Shown: positions 1 through 11,164, counted from the first letter of the stretch. The stretch is 64,000 bases of DNA from Liolophura sinensis (GCF_032854445.1 NC_088296.1:27048667-27112666); one strand, 5' to 3'. The notes: generated by a model from the letters alone, not told the origin. Program-made: numbers and translations.

Positions 1-1545
1 AACTCAGATTTTTGAGTCAGTTGACCCGAACTTTTCTCTCGGTGTAGTTTCGCAGGAGGACACAAGAGGTGTCTCAAATGCCTAAAGAAAAACCCTCCGC
101 GCGTCGCACAGGCTTCAGAGGTTGAGCGTGTCTAGTCGTGGCAGTGATGTAAAGCGAGCGTAGAGAGCGGCCTATATATTGTGCTCCTGTACTCGTATTA
201 ACAGTGCAGTGCCAGTAGACTCAACTTGATCGTTTGTCCCGTCAAATGCTGTTTTGGTCCACTCGCTTGACAACCGCATGGCTAGATCACGTGTTCACAC
301 GAGATTTCTGGTCGCTCTTCGGTATTAGAAAATGTAGCTTTCGTGGATTTAATTCCGAAAGCCTTTTTGTTGCATCAGTTCCTCTCACATACATGTACCG
401 GAACTAAGTGGCAGAAATATTAACTTCGTTGAGGACTTCCCGGACGTCATCTCTTCATGTGTAAAATAAGCGTTTATGTAAACGTCTTAATGAAGCTCTT
501 ATCTAGTTTTTAACACATAGAAATAGCTACACTTAAAAACTTCTGCCAGCTTGTTCCCCTTGTGATATATGCACCTAATGCAAAATCAGATATGTGCACG
601 ACATGTATGTAGCGGCCACGGAACATCGTATGGAAGTGCATCCGCTACTTCTGGCGTTTATTGTAGTTCCATATGAGCTAGGATTAGTCGGCAACGTAAA
701 AACAACATTACACTGAAGGACGGGACTTTGTAAGGGAGGCCTTTGTACGTCAGTTTTCTGCCCTCATATGGTACTTTATTTTCTTGTGTTAACACGTTTC
801 GGGTCAGTTTCATGGGCCAACCAGAGTTCTGGGACTAAACAACAGACCTTGGGCAACTGAAGTTACTGGTATTATTCTTAAGTTCACTGCTGTTGGTGAG
901 CGGGCTTGTTCAAAGTTAATTTCGACATCTATTCTGAATGATAGGAATACAAATATGCTTTATATTTATAGTTTGACATTTTTAGTGTTAAATTTTGTAA
1001 AATATGGTCACAATATCTTATCACATGTCGGATATTATGCAGGTTGTAAGATACAATTAAAGTACCCGGTCTTTAACATTTTTAATGCGGTACCCAACAC
1101 CTAAAAGTCTTCAGATGACGTAGAACATTTTGTAAGCGTTTTATAAAGTGTTAAATTTCTGACACTGCAGAAAGTGTTAACCAAACATTATAAATGCTTG
1201 CACTCTGTCAATATTTTGGATTTAACAATATTGAAGTTATTTATGTAAAATTTGAGTTTTAAGACCGAACAAATAAATCAAATATAATATTCCTTCTATT
1301 CTATCTATTACCAGGGACACGGCGGGCCAGGAGAGATTCCGGACTATAACAACTGCCTACTACAGAGGGGCTATGGTATGGAGCTCTTGAGAGTTCTTTT
1401 TCCCCCTTATTTTTATACATACATTTTCTCCCTTTATTGTGTATAGAGGCTTTCGTTGAGTCAAATTTGAATACAACACGTGTTGCTCGAGCGATATGGA
1501 TGATAGATCGATTACACGTTATTCTGCTACTCACTATTAATGATT
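1..1545. other. AT-rich non-coding sequence
   Basis: No exon, RNA gene or clear repeat could be recognised on either strand. I looked for the missing N-terminal exons of the downstream Rab8-like GTPase (a P-loop exon and a WDTAGQ exon) and did not find them, so they should lie upstream of the window. The only sizeable open frame here (1301-1534, minus) has low-complexity composition and no family likeness. Confidence 0.5.
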
Positions 1546-3140
1546 CTGTCCATTAAGGATGACGTGGCTTATACTAGCCAAGCTATATCATGCTACTCAC
1601 CGTCCATCAAGGACGACGTGGCTTATACTAGCCAAGGTTTATCATGCTACTCCCTGTCCAACAAGGACGACGTGGCCTATACTAGCCAAGCTTTATCATG
1701 CTACTCACCGTCCATTAAGGACGACGTGGCTTATATTAGCCAAGCTTTATCATGCTACTCACCGTCCATCAAGGACGACGTGGCCTATACTAGCCAAGCT
1801 TTATCATGCTACTCACTGTCCATCAAGGACGACGTTGCTTATACTAGCCAAGCTTTATCATGCTACTTGCCGTCCATCAAGGACGACGTGGCTTATACTA
1901 GCCAAGCTTTATCATGCTACTCGCCGTCCATCAAGGACGACGTGGCTTATACTAGCCAAGGTTTATCATGCTACTCACCGTCCAACAAGGATGACGTGGC
2001 TTATACTAGCCAAGCTTTATCATGCTGCTCACCGTCCATCAAGGACGACGTGGCTTATACTAGCCAAGCTTTATCATGCTACTCACCGTCCATAAAGGAT
2101 GACGTGGCCTATACTAGCCAAGCTTTATCATGCTACTTGCCGTCCATCAAGGACGACGTGGCTTATACTAGCCAAGGTTTCTCATGCTACTCACCGTCCA
2201 ACAAGGATGACGTGGCATATACTAGCCAAACTTTATCATGCTGCTCACCGTCCATCAAGGACGACGTGGCTTATACTAGCCAAGCTTTATCATGCTACTC
2301 ACCGTCCATAAAGGACGACGTGGCTTATACTAGCCAAGCTTTATCATGCTACTCACCATGCATCAAGGACGACGTGGCTTATACTAGCCAAGCTTTATCA
2401 TGCTACTCACCGTCCATCAAGGACGACGTGGCTTATACAAACCAAGCTTTATCATGCTACTCACCGTCCAGCAAGGACGACGTGGCTTATACTAGCCAAG
2501 CTTTATCATGCTACTCACCGTCCAGCAAGGACGACGTGGCTTATACTAGCCAAGCTTTATCATGCTACTCACCGTCCAGCAAGGACGACGTGGCTTATAC
2601 TAGCCAAGCTTTATCATGCTACTCACCGTCCATAAAGGACGACGTGGCTTATACTAGCCAAGCTTTATCATGCTACTCACCATGCATCAAGGACGACGTG
2701 GCTTATACTAGCCAAGCTTTATCATGCTACTCACCGTCCAGCAAGGACGACGTGGCTTATACTAGCCAAGCTTTATCATGCTACTCACCGTCCATCAAGG
2801 ACGACGTGGCTTATACAAACCAAGCTTTATCATGCTACTCACCGTCCAGCAAGGACGACGTGGCTTATACTAGCCAAGCTTTATCATGCTACTCACCGTC
2901 CAGCAAGGACGACGTGGCTTATACTAGCCAAGCTTTATCATGCTACTCACCGTCCATAAAGGACGACGTGGCTTATACTAGCCAAGCTTTATCATGCTAC
3001 TCACCATGCATCAAGGACGACGTGGCTTATACTAGCCAAGCTTTATCATGCTACTCACCGTCCAGCAAGGACGACGTGGCTTATACTAGCCAAGCTTTAT
3101 CATGCTACTCACCGTCCAGCAAGGATGACATTTTATACTA
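1546..3140. repeat. 54-bp satellite array, about 30 copies
   Basis: The core unit reads 'gacgtggcttatactagcc' followed by 'aagctttatcatgctactc'. The unit is 54 bp, a multiple of three, and lacks stops in one plus frame, so a 533-codon open frame of an 18-residue repeat spans it; another plus frame is also open for long stretches. A variant 'ccatgcatc' recurs at about 2356, 2680 and 3004, exactly 324 bp (six units) apart, which shows higher-order structure. On the minus strand every unit carries a donor-like GACGGTGAGTAG. Repeat-unit translation alone is not evidence for a protein. Confidence 0.9.
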
Positions 3141-3199
3141 GTCAAGTTCTATCATACCACTGCATGCGCTGATGTACATATACTCCAAAAATGAATAAC

Positions 3200-3556
3200 C
3201 TGCCCCGATAGCACAGTTGGTAGATAGTCTGTGGCGGGAGCGGCAGATCCAGGCTCAATCCTTTGTCGGATCACACCTAAGACCTTAAAAAAGAGGAAGT
3301 TGTAACTTCCTCGCTTGGCGTTCAGCATAAAGGGGAAATGAAACGACTGGTTGACCCGTATCAGTATAATGGCTCGGGCGGGGCGGCCTACTTGCCTTCG
3401 GAAAGTCGTCTCAGTGAAGCAGCACTAGATATAAGAGCGTTGGAAATCCGTCCTGCAACAAGTAGGCACATTGCATACACTCTAAGGACTCTTTCGTCGT
3501 CATATGACTGAAAAATTGTTAAGTACGTCTTTGAACCCCAAGCACTCACTCACTCA
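3200..3556 (+). mobile_element. tRNA-derived SINE, full-length-like
   Basis: The element starts with a tRNA-like head 'gatagcacagttggtaga' (A-box-like) followed by a B-box-like 'gatccaggctcaatcc'. It continues through a body containing 'gtaacttcctcgcttggcg' and ends in 'gaaccccaagcactcactc'. This tail type is common in molluscan SINEs. The same body recurs immediately downstream, and its head is found on the other strand at about 20950-21016. Confidence 0.75.
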
Positions 3557-3858
3557 TTGGGAGGCAGTAGATCCAGTGTCAATCCTGAGTCGAGTCACAC
3601 CTAAGACCTTAAAAGAGGAACTTGTAACTTCCTCGATTGGCGTTCAGCAACAACTGGTTGACCCGTATCAGTATAATGGCTCGGGCGGGGCGGCTTGCTT
3701 GCCTTCGGAAAGTCGTCTGAGTGAAGCACTAGATAAAAGAGCGGTGGAAAGGCGTCCTGCAACAACGAGGCACATTACATGCTCTCTACGGATTCCTTCG
3801 TCGTCATATAACTGAAAAATTGTTAAGTATGACGTCAAACCCCAAGCACTCACTCACC
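3557..3858 (+). mobile_element. second copy of the same SINE, head truncated
   Basis: It directly follows the first copy and repeats its body ('gtaacttcctcgattggcg', 'ggctcgggcggggcggc') and tail 'aaccccaagcactcactc'. The tRNA-like start is mostly missing. The two copies differ by substitutions and short indels, so they form an old dimer or two nested insertions. Confidence 0.7.
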
Positions 3859-4004
3859 TAAACATGAATTTGTTCATTTTAACTGAACGTCTGCTGACTG
3901 AGTGATGCTACAATGTATTCTGCTATTGCAGCAGATTTTTCTGTTAGATCTAACATACATATTCTATTAATTCAACATTAAGATTATATTTTAGCCACAC
4001 GATA

Positions 4005-4258
4005 CGATGTTGAATGTGACAGAGTACTGTCCTGAATGTGACAGAGTACTGTCTTGAATGTGACAGAGTACTGTCTTGAATGTGACATAGTACTGTCCTG
4101 AATGTGACAGAGTACTGTCTTGAATATGACAGAGTACTGTCTTGAATGTGACAGAGTACTGTCTTGAATATGACAGAGTACTGTCTTGAATGTGACAGAG
4201 TAGTGTCTTGAATATGACAGAGTACTGTCTTGAATGTGACAAAATACTGTCTTACAAT
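4005..4258. repeat. 22-bp tandem repeat, about 11 copies
   Basis: The unit is 'gaatgtgacagagtactgtc' plus 'tt'. Variants such as 'gaatatgacag' alternate with 'gaatgtgacag'. Both minus-strand open frames here are repeat translations without family resemblance. Confidence 0.9.
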
Positions 4259-4866
4259 AACACAGTACATTCTAGCATAACACAGACAACAGACTTTTAT
4301 TAAAATTTAACAGATCATATTTTGAGTGTAAATGATTGTGTTTGGATCATATAAAATTAGGCTGTATCTGATTTAATTTAGCGCCCTCTGCCTTATAAGG
4401 TAACATGTGGAAATACAAATTGTTAAATAGCACATATAATCAGTGGTATGGTTGCTTTGGCACGTTCAGTTGGATGGAATACTCGTCTTACGAAATTATT
4501 CGAGACTGCGCACATCTAGGCACTTCACGTGCATGAGGCAGACGCGAGCAGGCGACGAGGTAAAAAATAACAAGGGAAGGCACTGGGAAATGAACAACAC
4601 TGGAGGATATTCTGAGAACTATGGCTGATAATATCCGGAAAATGACAGAAGCATACATGTGTATGTTTAGAATTACCTCTCATGATTTTAAACTGAAACT
4701 GCGAGAAAGGCGTGTCGGCGCGAAGAAAACGACAAATGCCCGGATGTTCGCCGTCTCGAATATTTTGACCAGTTAATGCATTCTGAGTAAGTATCTTATT
4801 AACGTACTGACACCTGTAACTTCACTCAGGTAACCGGTAATTAACCTGATTGGGTATATTTTCCAG

Positions 4867-4944
4867 GGTATTTTACTGGTGTACGACATAACCAGTGAGA
4901 AGAGTTTTGACGATATTAAAGAGTGGATGGCAAATATTGAAGAG
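4867..4944 (+). CDS. Rab8-like exon: GILLVYDIT segment
   Basis: The acceptor is 'ttttccag' and the donor 'GAAGAG|GTAAGG'. The 26 residues run from [14 protein letters not shown] to WMANIEE, the beta-strand and helix that follow switch II in Rab proteins. The exon is 78 nt, phase 0 at both ends. No upstream exon was found in this window. Confidence 0.88.
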
Positions 4945-6772
4945 GTAAGGGACAATTACGTGGAGCTACAGGCTCCACGCTTGATTTCAAGTCTTTGCAT
5001 TGTTTTTATGCTAACAAAACTGGGCTTCCGCGATGGTGACATTTTACCTGTAGCTTGCCCTTGGAAATCCTGTGGAACGAAAGTGCACCATTCGTGCTGC
5101 CATTTGACTTTTCGGTGAACTTTTCGGTGATTGTTGTGTGCCACTAGGAATATTTGATCTTTTACTAGTAAAGCACAGAATCGTGACAGTGATGCATAAA
5201 TAGGAGAAAAATTCATCGGTTAATTATATAAGGGATAGAGAGAAAGCTCCGCGCATTAAAATCTGAGTGTCATTTGTTGGACAATCCTCCAATTACTTAC
5301 CAAGGGAAATTCGTACAAGTAAGCGCAGTGGTTAGCGTGCCAGTGCAGCACAATGACTCAGAAGCCTCTCACTAATGTGGCTGCTGCTGGCTTCTTCTCC
5401 GATTGTGCTTAAGAATGTCTGCCAGCAACGTACAAATGGCCTTAAGGTTCCTCCCTCACAATGCTATCCGTCGTAGTATAAGTGAAATGTTCTTGACTGC
5501 ACGTAAAACACCAGTCAAATAAATAAGTGAACATTCATATACCGCTATTTTCCTGTGTTTCCCAGCATGCAGCTGACGGCGTGGAGAAAATGATCCTAGG
5601 GAACAAATGTGATATGGACGAGAAACGAAAAATCGCCAGAGAGAGGGGGACTCGGGTGAGTAAGGTATATCAGATCCGTGTCTCTGATTCACCGGTTGTC
5701 ATCAAAGAAAGAGCGACTCGGGTGAGAAGGCCTCTACCAGTGTCTTTGATTCACCGGTTGTCATCAAAGATAGAGGGCTCGCATGAGTAGGTCTATATCA
5801 GACCCGTGTCTCTGATTCACCGGTTGCCCTCAAAGAGAGAGGGACTCGGGTGAGTAGGCCTATCTCAGACCCGTGCCTCTGATTCACGGGTTGTCATCAA
5901 AGAGAGAGGGACTCGTGTGAGTAGGCCTATCTCTGACCCGTGTCTCTGATTCACCGGTTGTCATCAAAGATAGAGGGACTTGGGTGAGAGCGCCAATATC
6001 AGACCCGTGTCTCTGATTCACCGGTTGTCATCAAAGAGGGAGGGCTCGCATGAGTAGGTCTATATCAGATCCGTACCTTTGATTCACCGGTTGTCCTCAA
6101 AGAGAGAGCGACTCGGAGGAGGAGGCCTATGCAAGACCCGTGTCTTTGATTCACCGGTTGTCCTCAAAGAGAGAGGGAATCGGGTGGGTAGGTCAATCTC
6201 AGACCCATGTCTCTGATTCAACGGTTGCCATGAAAGAGAGAGGGACTCGCATGAGTAGGGCATATCAGACCCGGGCAATCTACACGCCCCCTAGCACCAT
6301 GACTTAGGCACAGAATTAGGGGAAAAAGACGCAGTGATGATAATTGCAATTTATTAAACGTTACTTATTACGGGAATAACTCAAAATGGGGTATTGTCAA
6401 AATATTTACGATACAATCACATTAAAACAATGTAAAGGGACCAGGTGTCGGGGATGTTTAGTCCACCAGCAGAATTCTGGTTTGTGCAGGAACACAATAT
6501 AATTAAGACTTATGGCATAGAAAGAAAAACCAGTGTAGCCACAATAGTGTGATAGCTGGCAAATGGTCACACGTAACCGGTGAAATACGGCCTCTTGTCA
6601 CGCTTAGGTTGGGGACAATAAAGCCGCTAAGATGACTAAGTACATGTATTATGTTATCTTTAGGATGACATCTGAAGGCGTACATGTAGTCCCCCTTCGT
6701 GTGTCCGATCAGTTCAGTGTTGTTACTGCGTTAGACTTTTGTGGGACAAGTATGTATGTATGTATGTATGTA

Positions 6773-6820
<48 letters not shown>

Positions 6821-8708
6821 GACGCACGCACGCACGCTTGGGGTGTAACGTCTTATTTCAGTCATATGACGACGAGGAGTCAATAGGTGTGTGTACATAT
6901 GCTATGTCTTCGTGTGGCTGGTCGAGTCCTGCCGGAACAGCAGTGTCATATTGAAAAACCCACCCAGTCACATTATACGGACACCGGCCAAATCACAGCG
7001 CTAAGCGAGGCAGCAACAAGTACCATTGTTAAAGTCTTAGTCTGACCCGACCTCCCAGCGAGTTTGAAGCAGAGCGGTTGTAAACGATGTTCCATTCATA
7101 TCAATGTTTCATTTTTTTCACAGCTGGCCATCAATTATGGGGTGAAATTCACAGAGACAAGCGCAAAGAACAACGTTAACATAGACGAGGCATTCACAAT
7201 GCTAACCAAAGACATCAAGAGAAAACTTGACAGACAAACTATGGTGGGTTGTTGGTTATCTCCCTTGTATCTCCCTCCACCCCCACCCCCCTCTACACCA
7301 TGATTTATTTAATGGTTTGGAGAATAGTTCCTTATGCAACAAGAAAAGGGATAATCCTTATTGAAGAGAAGAAGAAGTATTCAAAGAGAAGAAAACACAT
7401 TATAAATCTGACTTGTTCAGAAAGAGGGGTGGAAATAGGCCACAACGGCCACAGCCATTTTTCTGTGCTTTGCTTAGTAACTCAGTTAATCAATTTTTAA
7501 TCTGGAATTCTTATGAGGACATGATTTATTTATTTATTTGCTTGGCGTTTTATGCCGTACTCAAGAGTACTGTATTTCACTTATACGACGGCCGCCAGCA
7601 TTATGGTGGGAGGAAACTGGGCAGAGTCCGGGGAAAACCCAAAACCATCCGCAGGCTTTTGACAGACCTTTCCACGTACGGCCTGAGAGGAAGCCAGCAT
7701 GAGCTGGACTTGAATTCACAGCGACCGCATTGTTGAGAGGCTGTTGGGTTACTACGCTGCGCTAGCGCGCTAACCAACTGAGCCAAAGAGGCCTCCTACG
7801 AGGACACTAGATGCGCCATGTTTTAGCAGGCGGAAACACCCTGTTATGTGACTCCAACACCACGCACACCATATGGTTAAAAGGCAATCAGGTTTCACGT
7901 GACCTAATCGCAAACACCTGCGTACGGGGATTATAGAAATAACAAATTCATAACATGGTGGTTCTTTCGTTTTTCTCATTGTATACGATTTTGCTTACTT
8001 TGAACGGCGATATCTCAGTTATTCAGAATCTGCACACAGCAAAAAAAAAGTTGCGACTTTTAAAGAATACATAAAAAGGAAATATAAAACAAAGATATGT
8101 TTCTATGCCAAATGAAGAAAATTATCTCCATTCGGTCTGTTCCCCTTACCCCCGCCCCCATTCGGCCAGACCCGTTCTGTCTATTATCCACACAGATCTT
8201 TCTAAACAGGAATCATCGTTGACGTCACTACTGTAAGCTGCATAATGTCCGGACTGAGCGCTGGGGTCTAAAGGATACTGTACTTTGAACCCATTTTTAT
8301 CCCAGAACGGAAAAGCTGAAACATTTGTTTGTACTGTTAAATGTTATTACACAAGATAATCTGCACGTTAAGACATAAAACCGAAGGGTGTCATGTATCC
8401 CTTAAACTTATGTAATGCACATGTAAATTTAATCGTGTCTTGTCTTTCCTGTTAATGTTGTATTTTTTTTTAATGAATTAGTTACGCCATTGTGCAAAGC
8501 AAAAAAAGAATGAAGTATTAAATTTCTCTTGAAACAAAATCATTTTTTGGTTTAAGAATTGTTTTCATTATATTGATTTCATATTAAACAATACAAAAAA
8601 TATATCATATTTTCAACTTTTCAGATTGGGTCTGGGGAGCAGTTTGAGGATAGCATAAGACTAAAATCAGGCTCATCCAAAAAGTCAAAGTGTGCCTGCT
8701 CCAGGTGA
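4867..8708 (+). CDS. Rab8/Rab10/Rab13-type small GTPase, last four coding exons (partial gene)
   Basis: The coding exons are 4867-4944, 5566-5655, 7124-7243 and 8625-8708 (stop TGA). All introns are GT-AG and all junctions are phase 0. Together they encode 123 residues, from the strand after switch II to the C-terminus. Visible motifs are GILLVYDIT, the guanine-specificity motif GNKCDMD (G4) and ETSAKNN (G5). The spacing and wording match the Rab8/10/13 subfamily, GTP switches that direct post-Golgi and recycling membrane traffic. The P-loop and WDTAGQ exons are not in the window. The C-terminus reads KSKCACSR: two cysteines but not a standard CC, CXC or CaaX end. The exact orthologue is uncertain. 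A tandem array has grown from the end of the second exon listed. Confidence 0.88.
5385..5530 (+). mobile_element. V-SINE-like 3' fragment
   Basis: The motif order 'gtctgccagcaac', 'ggttcctccctcacaatgct', 'tataagtgaaatgttcttga' and 'aaataaataa' matches the 3' part of the elements at 7525-7805 and 44445-44605. It lies in the intron just upstream of the second Rab8-like exon. Assignment to the molluscan V-SINE (RUDI-like) group is from memory of that family. Confidence 0.6.
5566..5655 (+). CDS. Rab8-like exon: G4 motif GNKCDMD
   Basis: The acceptor is 'gtttcccag|CATGCAG' and the donor 'ACTCGG|GTGAGT'. It encodes 30 residues beginning [19 protein letters not shown] and ending ARERGTR. N and D of NKCD contact the guanine base. 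The last ~18 nt and the donor are the start of a 66-67-bp tandem array that runs into the intron. Confidence 0.9.
5636..6262 (+). repeat. 66-67-bp tandem array seeded at a Rab8-like exon end, about 10 copies
   Basis: Each unit contains 'agagagggactcgggtgag' (last exon codons plus 5' splice site) and then 'gtctctgattcaccggttgt'. The 'ctcg' of successive units falls at about 5651 (the true exon end), 5717, 5778, 5845, 5912, 5979, 6045, 6112, 6179 and 6245. Roughly six units keep a GT at the donor position; others read 'ctcgcatgag' or 'ctcggaggag'. Most units are 66 or 67 bp. Confidence 0.9.
6490..6610 (-). repeat. interspersed ~100-bp repeat (GGTTACGTGTGACCATTTGC family)
   Basis: In reverse complement it reads 'ccggtgaaata' neighbours with 'cggttacgtgtgaccatttg' and 'ctatcacactattgtggc'. 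The same element appears at 11165-11470 (tandem), about 17690-17745 and 23590-24350 (tandem). The class is unknown; no coding capacity. Confidence 0.6.
6751..6820. repeat. (ATGT)n(GT)n microsatellite
   Basis: About seven TATG units are followed by about 18 GT units. It is directly followed by 'acgcacgcacgc' and a SINE-like element. The open frames across it are low complexity. Confidence 0.95.
6836..7060 (-). mobile_element. SINE-like element, homologous to 52597-52830
   Basis: On the plus strand it shows 'gcttggggtgtaacgtc', 'gacgacgaggagtcaatagg', 'aaacccacccagtc' and 'gcgaggcagcaacaagtacc'. The same blocks in the same order occur at 52597-52830, so this is a dispersed family. The other copy ends in a B-box-like 'gacctgggtttgattctgg', which suggests the tRNA-like head is on the minus strand. 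Confidence 0.55.
7124..7243 (+). CDS. Rab8-like exon: G5 motif ETSAK
   Basis: The acceptor is 'tttttttcacag|CTGGCC' and the donor 'ACTATG|GTGGGT'. Forty residues include [17 protein letters not shown] and [21 protein letters not shown] is the G5 loop that contacts the guanine. The C-terminal helix of the G domain ends here. Confidence 0.9.
7525..7805 (-). mobile_element. V-SINE-like retroelement with tRNA-like head, full length
   Basis: On the minus strand it begins 'cctctttggctcagttggtt' and 'agcgcgctagcgcagcgtag', a tRNA-like A-box region. A body with 'gaattcaagtccagctcatg' follows, then 'ggtttcctcccaccataatg', and it ends 'gagtacggcataaaa' with an A/T tail 'aataaataaa'. The open frames on both strands here are only shadows of the element. 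It lies in the last intron of the Rab8-like gene. Confidence 0.75.
7806..8624. other. rest of the last Rab8-like intron
   Basis: AT-rich intron sequence without recognised repeats or exons. It ends in 'tttcaacttttcag', the acceptor of the last coding exon. Confidence 0.6.
8625..8708 (+). CDS. Rab8-like last coding exon, atypical cysteine end
   Basis: The acceptor is 'caacttttcag|ATTGGG'. It encodes 27 residues ([16 protein letters not shown], then [11 protein letters not shown]) and stops at TGA. This is the hypervariable tail, with a lysine/serine-rich stretch before the cysteines. Two residues follow the CXC-like pair, which is unusual for Rab geranylgeranylation. The sequence 'CTCCAG|GTGACA' just before the stop could also act as a donor to a further exon that I cannot identify. 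Confidence 0.75.
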   Translation: MGSGEQFEDSIRLKSGSSKKSKCACSR

Positions 8709-9008
8709 CATCCTCTCCTGTAGAGCCTCATCGTATAGGAACCAGGGTCAGGGCCTCATCTGAACAGAGCCGCCATGTTGGAATGCATGACGGGCAATGA
8801 CAGGAATCCTTGAAAGGAAGCAAATTTTGACAGAGTCGTGCAGAATGAACATTTTGTCCAACGCACAGGACCTGTAACAGCCGAAACAGGAAGGAACAAA
8901 CTAATTTACTGCTTTAAAATGATACAGAATCGACCGTCATTGACTGACAGTGAATAAGCCATGGTAAAGTTTGGATAAATTTGCCATACTTGAAAAGCAT
9001 AAAACGTT
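8709..9008. other. Rab8-like 3' UTR and flank
   Basis: Transcript end not located; no canonical AATAAA was seen in the first 300 bases after the stop. Confidence 0.4.
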
Positions 9009-9172
9009 AAGCATATAGCCTGGACCTGGCTATCTCAGCAGCCAACCAACCACGGGCTGTCCTAAGCATATAGCCTGGACCTGGCTATCTCAGCAGCCAA
9101 CCAACCACGGGCTGTCCTAAGCATATAGCCTGGACCTGGCTATCTCAGCAGCCAACCAAATATGGGCTGTCT
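9009..9172. repeat. 55-bp tandem repeat, 3 copies
   Basis: Three nearly identical units start 'taagcatatagcctggacct' and continue 'ggctatctcagcagccaacc'. The third diverges near its end ('aaatatgggctg'). Confidence 0.9.
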
Positions 9173-10005
9173 AGTCCTTAAGCCTAAAGTGTTCCTGTTT
9201 GTTTTTAAGGCGATTTTACAGCTTGAAACTGGATATGCCTTATATCCCATCGTAATTCACAACAATTTTTTGATCTCAATCATTTTAATGACTGACTTAT
9301 TGTGTTAGTTAGATCTTATTGCCAAATTAGATCTTATTGCCAAAATGTTTGAGATTGGTGTCATATAACACCAATTCCTCTGTATCTTTCTGCTTGTCTC
9401 TGTAGTCTCGTCCTGAGTTTAAGTCTCGAAGAATAGACAAACATTAGAGAGAAGCGGTTTAACGTAAATCCGCTGACCGAGCAGTACGACAAGGTCTGTA
9501 GCACGTCTGTCCAGTTCTTCTCTGTAAGAGGTTTGTGAATTTGTAATAATACAGAAGTATGACGGGGGCTACTGAGTGAATATCGTGTGAAAATCCGCTT
9601 CACATTCTACATTGAACATCTGTATCCGTTCTAAGCCGGTTTAAATACCTTCTAATGTTATAGGGAAATTTTCCGTTAATTTGCGAATGTATTCGTCAGT
9701 CACTGTATCCAAGACAGGTGAGGCAGTTGTGGAGTTAGGGACCAATGGTTTTCCAGCCGAGAGAGGTTCTCATTTTAACGTTTTCCATTTGTTATGATTT
9801 CGCCGTGGCTATAGCTACATGTATATGTTTTTAAGTTTTGAAGACGGTATTATTCGAAGTCGTGCAATACGCCCGCTTCTATCACATTAAGGTTTGTCTC
9901 ATGCTATATTAAGGTGTCAAATATTGTATGTAAGCTGTGCCACGTCTTCCGTCATACTTCTGCTGTCACTGTCATTCCACGAGTAAAATTTGTGCCTGTA
10001 TGAAA

Positions 10006-10048
<43 letters not shown>

Positions 10049-10500
10049 CGATGAACAATATATCATACCATACATATCGTAAGTTTTTCCCCGTTTTGTC
10101 ATGGTAAAAAAATAAACCTGCTTCTGTTTGATTCATATGACTCGAAGTAAAATAATAACAGTTAAAACCATACACACGAAGCAAAGATAATATTGGAAGG
10201 ATGACACTTAAAACCAAACCTCAACAGAGTTCTAGATATTCACTGTTAATAATTACCCCTGCATCTCATATCGTACCACAGATGTAACATTTTGAATAGT
10301 GTTTATTAGTTTGGTTTGTGAACTGTTATTTATATTTATTCTTCTGAATCGAAGGATTGGGATGAAGTGTGGCTATTTGTCCAGGTAGTATTAATATACT
10401 ACATGCTCATACACATAGCATGCATGTTCTACACCACAAGAACTAACAGTAGTTTTGGCGCATTGATTGCCTTTTGGACTGCATTGCTTTTCCCTCACTA
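9173..10500. other. non-coding interval with a (TA)n microsatellite
   Basis: AT-rich. A (TA)n run lies at about 10006-10045. Open frames up to 80 codons have no family likeness and no splice context that I could support. Confidence 0.5.
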
Positions 10501-10514
10501 GAACTAAAGTGCTT

Positions 10515-10582
10515 CGTGTCTTGGTAAGTACGACGTTATACCCCAAGCACTCACTCACTCACTCAATCACTCACTCACTCGA
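10515..10582 (+). mobile_element. SINE tail fragment with (CACT)n
   Basis: The sequence 'ttggtaagtacgacgttata' followed by 'ccccaagcactcactcactc' matches the tail of the SINEs at 3200-3858. Only the tail is present. Confidence 0.6.
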
Positions 10583-10654
10583 GTCTTGGTCCCTGTTGAC
10601 CATCTAAGGGTTTCTTTGTCCATTGCACATCCTTGTAGCTACACGGTGCTGCTC

Positions 10655-10985
10655 CGTTTGTTAGTTTCCCCAGGCATAGTACGGTTTCCTTGTCCTTGTT
10701 GAAATGCGGCGTTCTTTCGTACGTTAGTTTCCCCAGGCATAGTACTGTTTCCTTGTCCTTGTTGAAATGCGGCGTTGTTTCATACGTTAGTTTCTCCAGG
10801 CATAGTACGGTTTCCTTGTCCTTGTTGAAATACCAGGCATAGTACGATTTCCTTGACCTTGTTGAAATGCGGCGTTGTTTCGTACGTTAGTTTCTCCAGG
10901 CATAGTACGGTTTCCTTGTCCTTGTTGAAATGCGGCGTTGTTTCGTACGTTAGTTTTCCCAGACATGGTGCAGTTTCGTTGTTCA
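10655..10985. repeat. 64-bp tandem repeat, about 5 copies
   Basis: Core units are 'tttccttgtccttgttgaaa' and 'cgtacgttagtttccccagg'. One unit near 10830-10850 is shortened. The minus-strand open frame is repeat translation. Confidence 0.9.
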
Positions 10986-11164
10986 TGTATTTTCAGCCTT
11001 TTAACTTCTAGAGTGGAAGACCAGTGGCTTCTAATGAATTGAAATTCACATCACTGCAACTTTACCTAATTACCATAGTGCTAGGGGGTGTCCTGCTTTT
11101 CAAGCGTATACATGAACAGTCTGAAGAAAACACTAACCAATGTATATTGACAATACGGTAATAC

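Noticed and set aside
1540-3141. 533-codon protein of an 18-residue repeat
   Set aside because: It is a homogenised 54-bp satellite, open in more than one frame. No signal peptide, flanking domain or splice context supports translation.
7525-7805. A genuine tRNA gene at the 'ggctcagttggttagcgcgc' stretch
   Set aside because: It is the tRNA-like head of a SINE with a V-SINE-like body and tail. No full cloverleaf with matching acceptor stem was identified.
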